NCBI GenBank assembly: GCA_947069175.1
Contig: CAMTDV010000007.1
Location: 52,900,083 to 52,964,082, forward strand
Length of the DNA stretch: 64,000 bases
Direction of reading: 5' to 3'
From: Scalesia atractyloides
Taxonomy: Eukaryota; Streptophyta; Magnoliopsida; Asterales; Asteraceae
Part shown: in pieces, positions 35,293 through 46,654 of the stretch
Position numbering within the stretch: the first letter of the stretch is position 1
Layout: every line of letters begins with the position of its first letter
Position numbers and translations under genes: made by a program
Notes under the pieces: generated by a model
What the model was told of the DNA's origin: nothing
Seen by the model: only the letters and a program-made list of their open reading frames with translations
The model's database searches: none

Positions 35293-35492
35293 ATACAGAC
35301 TCCATGATTGACCCAACAACTGAATACGAGTGATATATTTTTGCTCAATCACATCACGACCCTTAAACACCGTGGCTCCAAATCCCTTTGGATGGATCTC
35401 TGCACGTTCTCCTTCAATATCAATCCCTTCCGCCTTTTTTAAGGCTCAATCTATTTGGACACTCCTACTGCCTATTTGGACACCTTTGGTGT

Positions 35493-35610
35493 CCTAGACG
35501 GGCCGTCTAGGCACTGATTTCTAGGTGTCAGCAGGTGAATGGCAGGGCATAGAAATTTATGGGGTAGACGGGCCGTCTAGATCTAGACGACCCGTCTAGG
35601 AACATGGTTT
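35493..35610. repeat. MULE subterminal palindromes (left)
   Basis: CCTAGACGG-G-CCGTCTAGG (35493-35511) is a 9-bp-arm palindrome. TAGACGGGCCGTCTAGA and TCTAGACGACCCGTCTAGG follow at about 35574-35601. Clustered palindromes near the ends are candidate transposase-binding sites. Confidence 0.65.
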
Positions 35611-36246
35611 TTTTTTAGTTGAAAAAGGGGTGTTTCTGTGGGGTAAATTGGTGGTTGTTGGAAGTTGTTGTTTTTTGGTGGTGTAATTTGAGATTTTTAA
35701 TTTTAAAAAGTTTTATTTTTTGTATAAAAATAAGTTAACGTTTTCGATCGTTTAAATACTTCATTGCTTTTTACAATTTTTTTTTTTTTTTAAATTATGC
35801 TAACTAAATTTAATATTGTTTTGAACATTTTAAGAAGAACGCAAATATTATATCGTGTAAACATTACTTAACATCTTGAAAATTATTATGTTTCCGTACT
35901 ATATTTCAATGTCGATTAACACAAACAATGATATAGTAGTCGAATAACTGAAAACAAAGTTAAACATATATGATTAAATATGTGGTGGGGTATGAAGTAA
36001 ATAAAAAATGAAAATAAAAGAATGTGTCGTACGAGGTGGGGGGAATCATATATCAAATGAAATGTTAGTGGGATGGGTGAAAGAAATATGTGTAGTGTGT
36101 ACTTTTTCGATGCTTTCCGATGTTCGTTCTCTCTAAAATAAAATAAAATTGAAATGAATGAAAACAAAGATAATTATAACATATATAACATAACTTTGTA
36201 CATCCATAATATGTGTCTGTACAGCTGAATACTAAATACAAAACAT

Positions 36247-37562
36247 TTATACATACGAGTCGGAGTCGGAGTCGGGATCTGGCTACTGCGGCTGCTGCTG
36301 ATGATGTGGTGCTCGAGGTGGTGGGAGCGGTATGAGAGGTAACCCGTCTCTCTCTTCTATCCTGTAACTCCCGAACCACTCAGCCCATGAGATCCATAAG
36401 CTTGTCGACGTCGGCTCGTAAGTGCGTGTATGCTGCACCTCCCGGGGCATGACCTATAATAACGTGCTGCGGAAACTGGGGCGCCCCGGGAGGTGGTGAT
36501 GGCGGTGCCGGTCCGTCTAAATCCACCGGAGGCTCCTGAACGACCACTGCCTCATCTGTCGACGGATAGACTGGATCAAAGTGATCTGGCAGCGGCTCCG
36601 GAATCCATGGCTCACTTGCGCGGGTTTTAAATCGCTCTCCGAGCACGCCGAACCTCTTCACCAGCTTCATCCCCTGCAAGATCTGAAAACCCATCCGCGT
36701 CGACGGTATGGTCGGTTGCAAGTGTGGGTCTGTCTCCGGCAGATGACCCAACGATCGGGCAATCACGGTGACGTACGCCCCGCCGTACAAAAATCCACGC
36801 TCCTGACGGTGATGGGCGGAGGCGAAGTACTGGGCGAGATCGTGTGCTAGTGCGCACGGCCTCCTGTACAATAGGCAATAGTAGAAAAATAAGTCAGTGC
36901 TCGTACACCACTCACGGCTATGTCCGCGAGCGGTAATAGACGTAGCGAGCATCCGATGTAGATACCTGCACATATTGTTAGCGAAATACGAAAATTAATT
37001 CATAGCAATAATAATCAAATAATTACTGTAGTAAACGTACGAACCTGTACAACGGGTCGTCAACGTATGAAATCCTCCCCTTCGCCCTGACATGCTCCCA
37101 AGTTCATGCCCTGCGACCACCTCCCAAAATCCCAAAAGAGTGGGTCTATCCACCACCACAAGCCCCTGTGTATAAACATCCGTAGCAATCTACTCCTACA
37201 GGTATATACCGCTATGAACGACAAACTCGGAAAGCGTCATCGAACGCAAACACACCGGCAAGCCTAAATGAAACCTTAGGCAGATGGGAGGAGCCTGTGG
37301 CTGGGGAGGCGACTGGTCGACTTGTGGAGGGTGAAAACGTGAACGTCGACAGGAACTCGAAGTGCAGCTCCCTATAACTCGGCATGCCAGCCAAGTCAAA
37401 CAGACGATGCCACGGTGAATCAACGGGCACGAAAAAACCGCAGTCTAGGCGTCTCACAAATCGCCTCGATCGCATCCCAGTCACCCCGCTCTGGGTTTTT
37501 GAGACTTTTGACCGACTGTTGAGTGGCCTGGGACGGAACGTACGAGCTGTGGCGGGGGGCAT
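36247..37562 (-). pseudogene. ATHILA-ORF1-like protein inside the MULE
   Basis: Minus strand. The N-terminal part reads SYRELHFEFLSTF near 37360; a frameshift near 37240 leads to MTLSEFVVHSGIYL. A GT-AG intron at 36966-37044 (79 nt) joins DDPLYR to YLHRMLATS in frame. The next part (36380-36965) reads CLLYRRPCALAHDLAQYFAS and GGAYVTVIARSLGHL. The C-terminus is Pro-rich and ends in an Asp-Ser repeat with stop TAA at 36247-36249. This matches what I know of ATHILA ORF1 (a gag-associated plant retroelement protein, often found alone in Asteraceae). Its function is unknown. A TGA near 36356 and the frameshift break it. Confidence 0.65.
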
Positions 37563-40190
37563 TGCATGTACTTTGTTGGGAACCCCTTGGACGGGGCATC
37601 GTCAAACTGAAGTTGTGCTTGCTTTGTTGTTGGTCGTCCACGAGTATTTTGTTGGACAACCGGTGGTTTCTTTGTGAATTTGGTTGGAGTCAACACCGCT
37701 TTAATCTTTCCCAGCAAGCTTTTTTTAGCAGTGGGTGTGACTCTAACTGTTGCCGAACAATATTCAGCTCTTCTGCCACGTCAACGTCATCCGAAATCAA
37801 TTTACATGGCTGAAAGTTAAGCTTCTGCCAGAAAATGTCTACATCTTCCAGTTGAATCGGGCGCTCTACACGGTTAAAACAATGCACGGTTAAAGTCACA
37901 TGAATAACAAACATGTATAACACACATTGCTTCACGTTTAGCAAGTATTACCTGCACGTACGTACTTTTCCAGCCTACAAGCACACGGCAACCCACAATT
38001 GTACGACATCTGACATCCACAAGATGAATGAAAGTTCTACAACACGTCTAGTTTCCTAAGTAGCTCTCCACTCAACAAGTCAAGCGTTGTATGGGAAACT
38101 TTTCCATGTAGGTGGTCAAATAACGGGCTTTGTGGTGGTTCATTATTTTTTCGATGCTTTCTCGAAAGCTCCTACTTATTTCACCGTATTGTGTTTCAAC
38201 TATATACTTGACACAACCTACTATATGGTCTAGCGAGCTCCTATCTTGGACGTATCTTTTTAAATTCGCATGTTGACTCTCAACTCTGTTTGTGGTACGC
38301 TGCCCGAAGTTGCGACTCTGATCAATCCACACAAAGACTAACATTTCCTTGTAGCCTTTAATCGACCGTATCATACATGTACGGTAACTAGACCTACAAA
38401 TTTATCACTAATAAACTATGTTACCACAAGGATAGGTGAATTTTTTACAATAAACTTACTTGAACCGTTTGCACTCCAAAGTCCTTTGCGGAATCTGCAA
38501 TTACTCCGTTATGTTGATGGAGACTCACACAATCTTCCCAAGGCATGACAATAATATTTGGACATCTCTTCTATTGAATGGCTGCTCTACTGCAGTCTAG
38601 CAAATATTTTGTATGTGATACATGCAAAGATTTGAAAGGGCGTTTAGAAAAATTTAGGGGTTAGATAGGGCTCAGATCTAGACGACAGTCAGAACTGGTT
38701 ATTTTTCAGTAACAATTGCCCTATCGCATAAGCACGCATACAAAGTTATCACTATGTTCTTTGCAGATAACGGCATGCGCGATACAAAACGAATAGTTGG
38801 TAGGCGTCATACCAACTATCTAGGACAAATGGCATGTTGTATACATTTGTCTTGTACGTGGAATCGATCAGCAAAACGTGCGTGAACGCACGCCACATTT
38901 CAGTCGAGTAGGGATGAACAAAGAAGATCTCTGTAACGACCTCTGTTTCGGGTTCCTCCCATGTCTCGTAAATAAATTCGTTTGTAATAAGGATGTTTTC
39001 TAGCGACTGCATGGGAGTCAGTCCGTATCTTTGTTCGGGCCTAATCTTCTGAACTGCGTTTTGTACGTCTTTCTGAACATGGAAACTGTCGGGAAACTGC
39101 TTCCTTATTGTTTGAAATATTCTGCACGGCTCCCTGTTTTGAGCTGTCAGTTGCTCGATCAATCTTATTCGTTAGGAGTAAACCTTCGCACAAACGCGTG
39201 GGCCGACAGGTCCTCACATAGTTCGTGGTTATGTTCAGTCTTTCCCCCTTTATTCCCCATGTTTCATGCGGATGGTCTCGCACAACCACCAGGTTAAAAC
39301 GGGCAATCGGTTTTCTTGCTTCCAGCTTTTCTAACCGTTGCTGTACTATGGTGCTCACCACCACGGGTCACATTCAAGCCATACCATCCCGGTCCTTCCA
39401 CCAATTTTCTTTGATCGTCGGGTCACAATAACGAAACTATCCACCTTTGCCGTTTCCTGTACCTAGTTTTTTTAGCTCATCTAGAGAGTTGAAAACCTGT
39501 AACATCGATAGCGTTATGTTAGATTTTATGTTTACTCAACTGCCCAACATAAATAAATAAGTTTTGATACCATCTTTGTGTGGTACAGATTGCCTGCGCA
39601 CGAGGGTGCCTCACCACCAAACCTACACCATCAGGAATGACTTGTTGATCGTACAAAGATTGTGTTGCATTGTAACTTTCTAACTGTCTCTCCGTATCCA
39701 TCCGGACAGTGTTGTTGCACGTATGAATATTCACACCCGTATCCATAATCCGGAAACCCATGTTGCGCAGGATAACATGGTTCATCAACATGGTACGAGT
39801 CGTCCACTGGGATATTTCATCAACGGGAGGAAGCTCGTTCAAATCTAGAAACGGTCTGTTTTGATTTCCTTGTACACTTGACACAACTCCTCTTGCTCGT
39901 TAGAATCGAGAACGGCGGTCTCCCCCTAACAACGGTATCATCATTAGTAAATAATTAAAACAACAAGTAGTTTAACTTAATAATTGTTACCGGATTGGCT
40001 TCGGGCACCCATTACTCGCCAGAATACGGCCTAAAGAAATAGTTCCCGTCCCAGTATATGATTTACACCACCTTTGAATGATATCAGATGGAGTAATATG
40101 AGCCAAAGAAGAAGATGCAGAGAATTCCGACGAAGTGCAAATTGGCTGTGATATCAAATGCTCTGCATGCTCTATTTAACAATGAAATAT
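37563..40190 (-). pseudogene. FAR1/MULE-type transposase, degraded
   Basis: Minus-strand pieces in order: an N-terminal part at about 40000-40190 and 39519-39884 (PFLDLNELPPVDEI); a FAR1-type zinc-binding region near 39200-39360; the MULE transposase core at 38752-39162 (RAFTHVLLIDSTYKTNVYNM, with the first catalytic Asp in LLIDST); a damaged middle at 38375-38751; the later core at 38072-38374 (TTNRVESQHANLKRYVQDRS); and a C-terminal tail at 37481-37944 (IQLEDVDIFWQKLNFQP, then NTRGRPTTKQAQ). It would cut and rejoin MULE ends. Several frameshifts and stops make it inactive. Introns are likely but not resolved. Confidence 0.7.
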
Positions 40191-40195
40191 GCCCC

Positions 40196-40440
40196 GTCTA
40201 GGCCTAGATGGGGCCTATCACTTTACTGCTTTACTCACATGCATGCAGACCACCAAAGTCAAAATCAACCTCCAAGACGCCCCGTCTAGGCCTTGACGAC
40301 CCGTCTTGGGCAGGTCGTCTTCGCAATCCGTCTAGGGCTAGGCGTCCGTCTGATTGACTGATTTGACATTGTACGAGGGCAGGAATGGGGTCGGAGAAAG
40401 GAACCCTAGACTCCCCGTCTAGAAGGTGTGGGAATAGGCA
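40196..40440. repeat. MULE subterminal palindromes (right)
   Basis: Repeated CCCGTCTAGG, CTAGATGGGG, GACGACCCGTCTTG and CCCGTCTAGAAGG motifs, matching those inside the left end. Confidence 0.6.
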
Positions 40441-40473
40441 GATGGGTGTGTGAATATGTAGACCCTTTTTAAA

Positions 40474-41167
40474 TCCTTCCGTCCTAAGTTAGCCTTTTTA
40501 AATATCAATGAACCCTAAATAGAAAACAAAATATGGGTGGGGGTTGGTTAGATGGAATTACAAATAAAGGGACGTGACGATGAGGGTAGCTGTCATGATC
40601 ATAAACCAACAGGGTAAGTTTAGGTGAGAGATAATTGATCTTTGATGATTTCTGCAGGTTACAAGAGAATCAATTCTATATCAACAAGATTAGTGTGAAA
40701 GTGGGGTGAAGTTGGGTATTGATTTCTTTTGCTTTACCATAGTAAGATCAAACTATCAACTCCAATGATCAAGCGTGCTATAATATGAAACATGTATAAT
40801 AAAAAAAAAACATATAGTTCAAAAATATTTAACCTATTTTTTCTTTTTAACATTTCCCTTTATCTCAGTTTCTTTTACATTTTGAATATTGTTAGGCCTC
40901 TTTCTTTCTAAATAAAAAAGAATATTATATTTATAATTATTATTTTTTTGTTTTCCGTTTATAGATAAAAAAGAAAATTTGAAATATAAATGAATAACTA
41001 AGTAAATTACCAAAATTGTCTACGACTTAAAAATACATTTTAACTGAGTTAGTAATTAGATGTAAATTGCATCAAAAATTAAAGCTAAGATACCCAAATA
41101 CAATTTTTTTTTTTATTTTGAACCAAATAAAAAAATTGACACACTAAAACCATTTTTAACATTCTTA
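40474..41167. other. AT-rich intergenic DNA
   Basis: No gene or coding frame seen; homopolymer A and T runs are common. Confidence 0.6.
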
Positions 41168-41723
41168 TCTATATTAAAATAGAAAGTCGGTGATTTTTAC
41201 GCCACCGACACCCCTACTTTCATACTTTGTCACAATCGCTCCCTTTACTCTGAATTTTCATAATCTACTCTTTACTTTTCAAATTTGCTACCATCACCTC
41301 TCTACTTTGCTTTTCCACAATATCCCCCTCAACTTTTACGTATTTACGCCACGAACCCTTTACTTTGCATTTATACCACCACCCATCATCTTTTACATAT
41401 TTCTGTCACCACCCCTCTACTTTTACACTTTGCCTTTTCCGCCACCACCCTCTCTACTTTTGTACTTTTCATTTTTACCCTCTACTTTATTTTTCCTCAT
41501 ATTTTAGACTTTGCATTTTTATCACTTGCAATATCACCCCATTTTAAGCCCTAGATTACTACTCCTACTTTGCAAATACAATACACTTTGTTTTACGAAA
41601 TGTCTTAGTCATTGTGTTTTACATTTCATGTCTACCTTTGTATTTTACTCTTTTTTTATAATTATGTTTTACGAATCGCATTGCCTTATACATTTCACTC
41701 GTCGAGTGTCGCCGCAATGCTAG
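41168..41723 (+). mobile_element. Short non-autonomous Helitron (plus strand)
   Basis: 556 bp. The 5' end TCTATATTAAAATAG follows an A; the 3' end is CTAG followed by T, as Helitrons insert between A and T. A perfect hairpin CACTCG-T-CGAGTG ends 11 nt before CTAG, the usual Helitron 3' signature. The interior is a degenerate pyrimidine-rich repeat (units like CTACTTTTACACTTTGC). Open frames at 41190-41554 are this repeat. Confidence 0.75.
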
Positions 41724-41768
41724 TTTTACTAATTTTCTAAATCAAGTTAGCATGTACAATGGTCCTAC

Positions 41769-42120
41769 TATTTACACTTAATTTTTGTTATTTGCACCAA
41801 CTGATTTGACATTAATAAATTTAAATTTTTTTTTCTTAACTTTCGATATGTAATGTTTTATAAAAAAGGAATACGGTTGTTATTTTTATCTACGTGTTGA
41901 TATAAATTTTATAAAAAACGGAGACGTATCAAATATAACGTTTTATAAGTCGTTATAAAATTTATATTCCGTTTTTTATAAATTTATATCAAAATGTAGA
42001 TAAACATACATACTTTACAAAACCGTATTCTCTTTTTATAAAACAATATATATCAAAAGTTATACAAAAATATAAATTCAAATTAATGAATTTCAAATAT
42101 TGAAAAATTGGATGTAAATA
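41769..42120. mobile_element. Foldback (long inverted-repeat) element upstream of PIP2
   Basis: 352 bp in which the two halves are imperfect inverted copies: TATTTACA at the left end, TGTAAATA at the right, GGAATACGG and TATAAAAAACGG in both arms, and a short AT-rich centre near 41930-41970. It ends about 110 bp before the PIP2 TATA box. No target duplication is obvious. Confidence 0.65.
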
Positions 42121-42231
42121 AAATCACCGTTTAGGATTCAAACACCGTATTGAAGTTATTCAAAAGAAGGCCTTCATTTATCCACAAACTTCACCATACA
42201 CCCCCCACCTTTCCTCATCCCACTCCTATCC

Positions 42232-42331
42232 TATAAAGACAACTCACCACCATCTTTCCAGTCTACCCACAACCTTCCAAAAGCAACACCTCCAGTTCCA
42301 TATTCTAGAGAGAGAAACAGAAACAGAAACC
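42232..42331 (+). promoter_or_regulatory. PIP2 core promoter and 5' leader
   Basis: TATAAA at 42232-42237 lies 95 nt before the ATG; transcription would start about 30 nt downstream. The leader is rich in AGAGAGAGAAACAGAAAC just before the start codon, as in many plant leaders. Confidence 0.65.
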
Positions 42332-45214
42332 ATGTCCAAAGAAGCAAGTGAGATCGGAGAAACCCCAAGAAAAGACTATGTCGACCCACCACCGGCACCC
42401 ATTTTCGACACGGCTGAGCTCAAACTGTGGTCATTTTACAGAGCTCTCATCGCTGAGTTCGTCGCCACCCTCCTCTTCCTCTACATCACCGTCGCCACCG
42501 TCATTGGTTACAAAAACCAAACTGACCCATGCGGTGGCGTTGGTGTTCTTGGCATCGCCTGGGCCTTCGGTGGCATGATCTTTATTCTTGTTTACTGCAC
42601 CGCCGGTATTTCCGGTAAGGAAATTATGGTTAAATAAATTTCTACTTCAAGTTTCAACAATAGACAACATGCACTGCATGTTTTTTTTAAACAATTCCTA
42701 GAATAAACACACCACAATCTGTGCTTGAGCAAGCTAAGGTTGCGGTGTATTTATTTTTAAAAATCTAGAAATTACTGTTAAAAATAACAAAAAAAATATT
42801 TTTAGTTAGTAGGGCAAACCTAGTGTACCAGACTTTTTGGTGTTCGTTGTCTGGTTCGGTTTTCAGTTTTGACCAAATAAATCGAAAACGGAACCAATGA
42901 ACACCCCATGTAGGGTCGGGCTGGTGTACGCATTTTTACCTTGCATTTCCGCAAGAGTTTGTTTTTATACTCGATCAACCTTACCGTTTCTCCAAAGTCT
43001 ACCTCAACATGAATATTTGAAATTATTATTATTTTCTTGAAAAAAAATGTTTTTTTTAGCTAGGGATGAACAAATGGTACCGGTACTGAATTCGGTATCG
43101 AATTTACCGAACCGGATACATTTTCGGTAAAACTTTTGAAGTTTTCGGTACCTGTTACCGGCCTGGTCCAGTAGTGGTATTTACCGGTTTTTACACTCAA
43201 ATACCGGTATCAGTACCCACTTTTGAGGATTTTTAGTATTGGTACTTTTGGAATCAGTACCATACCGGTTGATACCAAAATCATCCTTACTTGAAACACA
43301 CAAACCTCCAAATTTTACGCCAACACAAATCTTAAGAATTATTATTTTCTTGAAAAAAATGTTTGTTTGAACAGGTGGTCACATAAACCCTGCGGTGACA
43401 TTTGGGTTATTTCTGGCGCGAAAGGTGTCATTACTAAGGGCAGTGGGCTACATGGTGGCTCAGTGTCTGGGTGCGATATGTGGTGTGGGTCTAGTCAAAG
43501 CCTTCATGAGAAACCCGTACAACTCACTGGGCGGTGGAGCCAACTCGGTTGCACCAGGCTACAACAAGGGTACGGCACTGGGTGCTGAGATCATCGGAAC
43601 CTTCGTACTTGTCTACACTGTTTTCTCTGCTACTGACCCTAAGAGGAGTGCACGTGACTCTCACGTTCCTGTATGTATCACTTGTACCTTTTGCTTTTCT
43701 GTTTGTACATTTTAGTGATGGTTTGTTTAAGTGGTTTATTTTTAGGTTTTGGCTCCATTGCCTATTGGGTTTGCTGTGTTCATGGTTCACTTAGCCACTA
43801 TACCCATTACTGGAACCGGGATTAACCCGGCTAGGAGCTTTGGTGCTGCGGTTATCTACAACAATGGGAAAGTTTGGGATGATCATGTAAGATTTCTCAT
43901 GCTTTGACTACTTGTACCTCGTGCACTACAACTTGTACGTTAGTTTGGTTTTACTTTTGAGGTGGGGTGTTTTTTGTTCAAACTTGTTCTGACATGGGAA
44001 AGTGCAATGTACAGCTTTTGATGCATTAGATACAACTTTATATCTCATGACTTGGAATGGTGCATAAAATGTTGTACATTGCTTTGATGTATGATTATTT
44101 TAATAACTAACTTTTATTTTGAGGTGGGGCTTTTTCTTGAGCTTCAAAATAGGCAAGGGAATTGTAATGTACTACTTTTAGTGCATTAGTTACAACCATA
44201 CGAGCCCCGTGATAATACTTTCCTATATTTTTGAACATGCATGCATTTTTTATGACTTGTACCTTATGTTTTAAATGTCGTACGGTGTGCAATTAATGTT
44301 GTACATTGCTTTGAATTTGAAAATTCTTCGGAGTAAAATGCTAAAATGGTCGCTCAGTTTAGACCACTTTTTTCACTTCATTCAAAAAATGAAACTTTTT
44401 GTGTTTGAGTCCCCGAGATTTCATTTTAGTTGCGATTTTTATCCAATTGGCAAAATAGTTTAGAATTTTCTGTCAACCTCCCTTTTTTGTCGTTTTTCTG
44501 ATTTAAATGAAGGGTATAATCGTCATCTTATGCCATAATATATATTCTAATTAAAATGAGGAAAACAACATAAAAAAGAAGTTAATTGAAAATTCTAACC
44601 CAGTTTGCCGATTTGATGAAAATGGCAACAGAAATGAAACCTCAAGACCAAGATATAAAAGATTTAATTTTTAAACTGAAGTGACAAAAGTGAACTAAAC
44701 TCATGGACCATTTTAGCATATTACTCATTGTTCTATTTAAATGAAAAGAGAAGCTAGCCATCTTTTTTATAGACTAACAAAAACTTTTGAAGTTTGGAAA
44801 CAATTTACCATACAACTTCTATTGCATTAAGTACAACTGAATTTAATGTTTCCAATGGAAGGAGAGGCTAGGCTTTTTCTCTAAATACCCATTTCTAGTG
44901 TTCACCCTTAAAGCTTAAAATAACAATGTAGCATACAACTTTTGTTGTATTAGCTACAAGTGTATAGGTCATGATTTTAAAATTTTAACAATTTGATGCA
45001 TTAATAACTTGTACAGTACACATATGATTTACTGTTCTTGGGTGCATTTTGATTAGTTGAACTTTAAAGTAACTATTTTGGTGTGTGGATGCAGTGGATC
45101 TTCTGGGTGGGACCATTTGTTGGAGCAATGGCTGCAGCAGCATATCATCAGTATATCTTGAGGGCTGCAGCCATCAAGGCTTTGGGTTCATTTAGGAGCA
45201 ACCCTAGCAACTAA
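42332..45214 (+). CDS. PIP2: Plasma-membrane aquaporin, PIP2 type (4 exons)
   Basis: Water channel of the plasma membrane. Exons 42332-42614, 43375-43670, 43746-43886 and 45095-45214 join in frame at GT-AG sites to 279 residues, a normal PIP2 length; the exon 2 and 3 sizes (296 and 141 bp) are those usual in PIP2 genes. It has six membrane spans, two NPA motifs (99-101 and 220-222) and the water-type filter Phe79, His208, Thr217, Arg223. Regulatory residues are present: loop-B Ser113 (RKVSL), loop-D His191 for pH gating, Cys67 of loop A, and Ser272 near the C-terminus (SFRSNPSN). The short N-terminus MSKEASEIGE is closest to the PIP2;7/2;8 subgroup and lacks the DxE exit motif of PIP2;1. No breaks are visible, so it is probably functional. 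Introns are 760, 75 and 1,208 nt; the first and third carry transposon insertions. Confidence 0.95.
43061..43289. mobile_element. TAGGGATGAACA-family element in PIP2 intron 1 (copy 2)
   Basis: 229 bp, starting TAGGGATGAACAAATGGTACC and ending in a decayed inverse (GATACCAAAATCATCCTTA). The interior shares GGTACCGG and ACCGGTAT motifs with 35143-35292. A near-copy of about 30 bp (AATTATTATTTTCTTG) lies on both sides of the insertion. Confidence 0.6.
44331..44726. mobile_element. MITE-like inverted-repeat element in PIP2 intron 3
   Basis: 396 bp with long terminal inverted repeats: GAGTAAAATGCTAAAATGG on the left, the inverse with one mismatch on the right, followed by matching CAGTTTAG / CTAAACTCA and CACTTTT / AAAAGTG blocks. 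Target duplication not clear. The element accounts for about a third of the intron. Confidence 0.7.
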
Positions 45215-45370
45215 ATCAGATCAAGATTAGATTAGATGTGTGGTTGTTCTATTTATTTATTTTGTTTTTTTAGATTTTGTGTTGCTTGGCTGAGAGACAT
45301 GATGGATGTTTTAACTGTTAACAGTTTTTTTTTAGATTATTTGAGTAGTATTTGGATTTGGTTGTGATTT

Positions 45371-45671
45371 GAGTTAATTACTGTTTTCGTTCTTTTGGTT
45401 TGTCAAAAATCACTATTTCAGTCTCATTAGTTTAAAATTGCGACTTTTAGTCCCTGTGGTTTCACTTTCGTAATCATTTCAGTCCACCTGGCAACCATTT
45501 CAGTCCCTGTACTTACAGAATAAATGGATTGAAGTGGTTACGAAAGTGAAACCACAGGGACTGAAATGGTTACGAAAGTGAATCCACAGGGACTGAAATT
45601 GCAATTTTTAAACTAATGGACTGAAAAAGTGATTTTTGACAAACCACAAGGACGAAAACAGTAATTAACTC
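45371..45671. mobile_element. MULE-type MITE downstream of PIP2
   Basis: 301 bp with long terminal inverted repeats (GAGTTAATTACTGTTTTCGT... and inverse) and a perfect 9-bp target duplication TTGTGATTT at 45362-45370 and 45672-45680. Nine bases is the Mutator size. Interior GGGACTGAAAT and TTTCACTTTCGTAA repeats make it almost a full foldback. It lies 157 bp after the PIP2 stop codon and may be in its 3' untranslated region. Confidence 0.85.
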
Positions 45672-45680
45672 TTGTGATTT

Positions 45681-46077
45681 GTTTGGTTTGATAGTAGTAA
45701 ATGGATGAGGGTAATCTAGTTATTTGACATGATCATTTAAACTTGAGATACATGACAACTGACAAGTAATGTTCTATTTGATTCAACGTGTTATCAAAGA
45801 CTGACATTATGCAAAGAAGTAGACCAATACTGGAATTCAATGCAAAGTAGAATGTGGTGGAGAACATGTCGTGTAAGCCTGTCTTTGTCTTTGTATCCAG
45901 CGCTACTGCACACGAACTCCTCATCTTAGCGTGACTTGAATTCATGTGACGAACAAGTTACACACGAACTCATCTTTACGTGATTCAAATTCATGTAACA
46001 AACGAGTTGCGCGCAAACTAGTGAATGTTCCCTCATAATCCGAAATTTTAACTATTCAAATCAGGGTTAGACTGAAC
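45681..46077. other. Intergenic DNA
   Basis: No gene seen. The minus-strand open frame at 45733-45945 has no protein features. Confidence 0.55.
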
Positions 46078-46335
46078 GTTGTGGAATAACTAAGCATGCC
46101 ACATCAGCCTAATAACTAGCGAAACACTGCCCCACCTAGTTATCGCCATTCAATTCTCGCCCTTCTTTCAACGAGGGCCAAAGGAGAAAAGGTGGGGCCA
46201 TGCCTACTCCAACCAATCACATGCCCGTCTTTTAAAAAAATTTGTTTTAGTTATTGGTATTGGGTCTTTAGTTATTACACTACACCTAATTATCGGATGT
46301 TTAGTTATTGCTCAATGGTTTAGTTATTCCACAAC
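46078..46335. mobile_element. Inverted-repeat MITE, GTTGTGGAATAAC ends
   Basis: 258 bp with perfect 16-bp terminal inverted repeats GTTGTGGAATAACTAA / TTAGTTATTCCACAAC. Further TTAGTTATT copies lie inside. No clear target duplication; superfamily open. Confidence 0.65.
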
Positions 46336-46654
46336 ACATAGTCGTATGGATTCATTTTGTATCATTTTAGTAACCTGAAAAAGATTGTGAAACCTTTATC
46401 CAAGTAATAAATGAACAGGTAATACGTTCCACTAAGTGGTTTCCTCTTGGGAAGTCTCAGGTTGGATTCCTACTAAGTGTAAATTATGTAAATATGGGAG
46501 AGCACATCTAGGAGAGATTCGAACTTGGGGTGAGGGGTTTAAACAGCATATGCTAGCCCTTTGAGTAGCTGGAAATCCAGTTGATGTGCTATTAAAAAAT
46601 AAATAAATGAAGAGATTGAGAAGTTAAATGCATACACCACTAGCATTATAATTA
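46336..46654. other. Intergenic DNA with possible SINE remnants
   Basis: B-box-like CAGGTTGGATTCC near 46449 on the plus strand and AAGTTCGAATCTC near 46509 on the minus strand suggest tRNA-derived SINE remnants. No complete A-box/B-box pair or A-tail is convincing. Confidence 0.3.

Larger units (their letters stand above)
35443..40465 (-). mobile_element. Mutator-like element (MULE) carrying a second ORF
   Basis: About 5 kb, with related ends of 65-70 bp: GGCTCAATC...CTGCCTATT...ACACC...CTAGACGG on the left and its inverse on the right (GGGTCTACA...CTGCCTATT...ACACC...CTAGACGG on the minus strand). Flanks are TTTTTTAA (35435-35442) and TTTTTAAA (40466-40473), an imperfect duplication. Palindromic CTAGACGGG motifs cluster inside both ends. 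The coding content is a FAR1/MULE-type transposase and an ATHILA-ORF1-like protein, both on the minus strand. Confidence 0.75.

Noticed and set aside
41190..41554. Open frames with Pro/Phe/Tyr-rich peptides near PIP2
   Set aside because: They translate the pyrimidine-rich repeat inside the Helitron in three overlapping frames.
46390..46600. Complete SINE
   Set aside because: Only B-box-like motifs are seen; no paired A-box, poly-A tail or target duplication is convincing.
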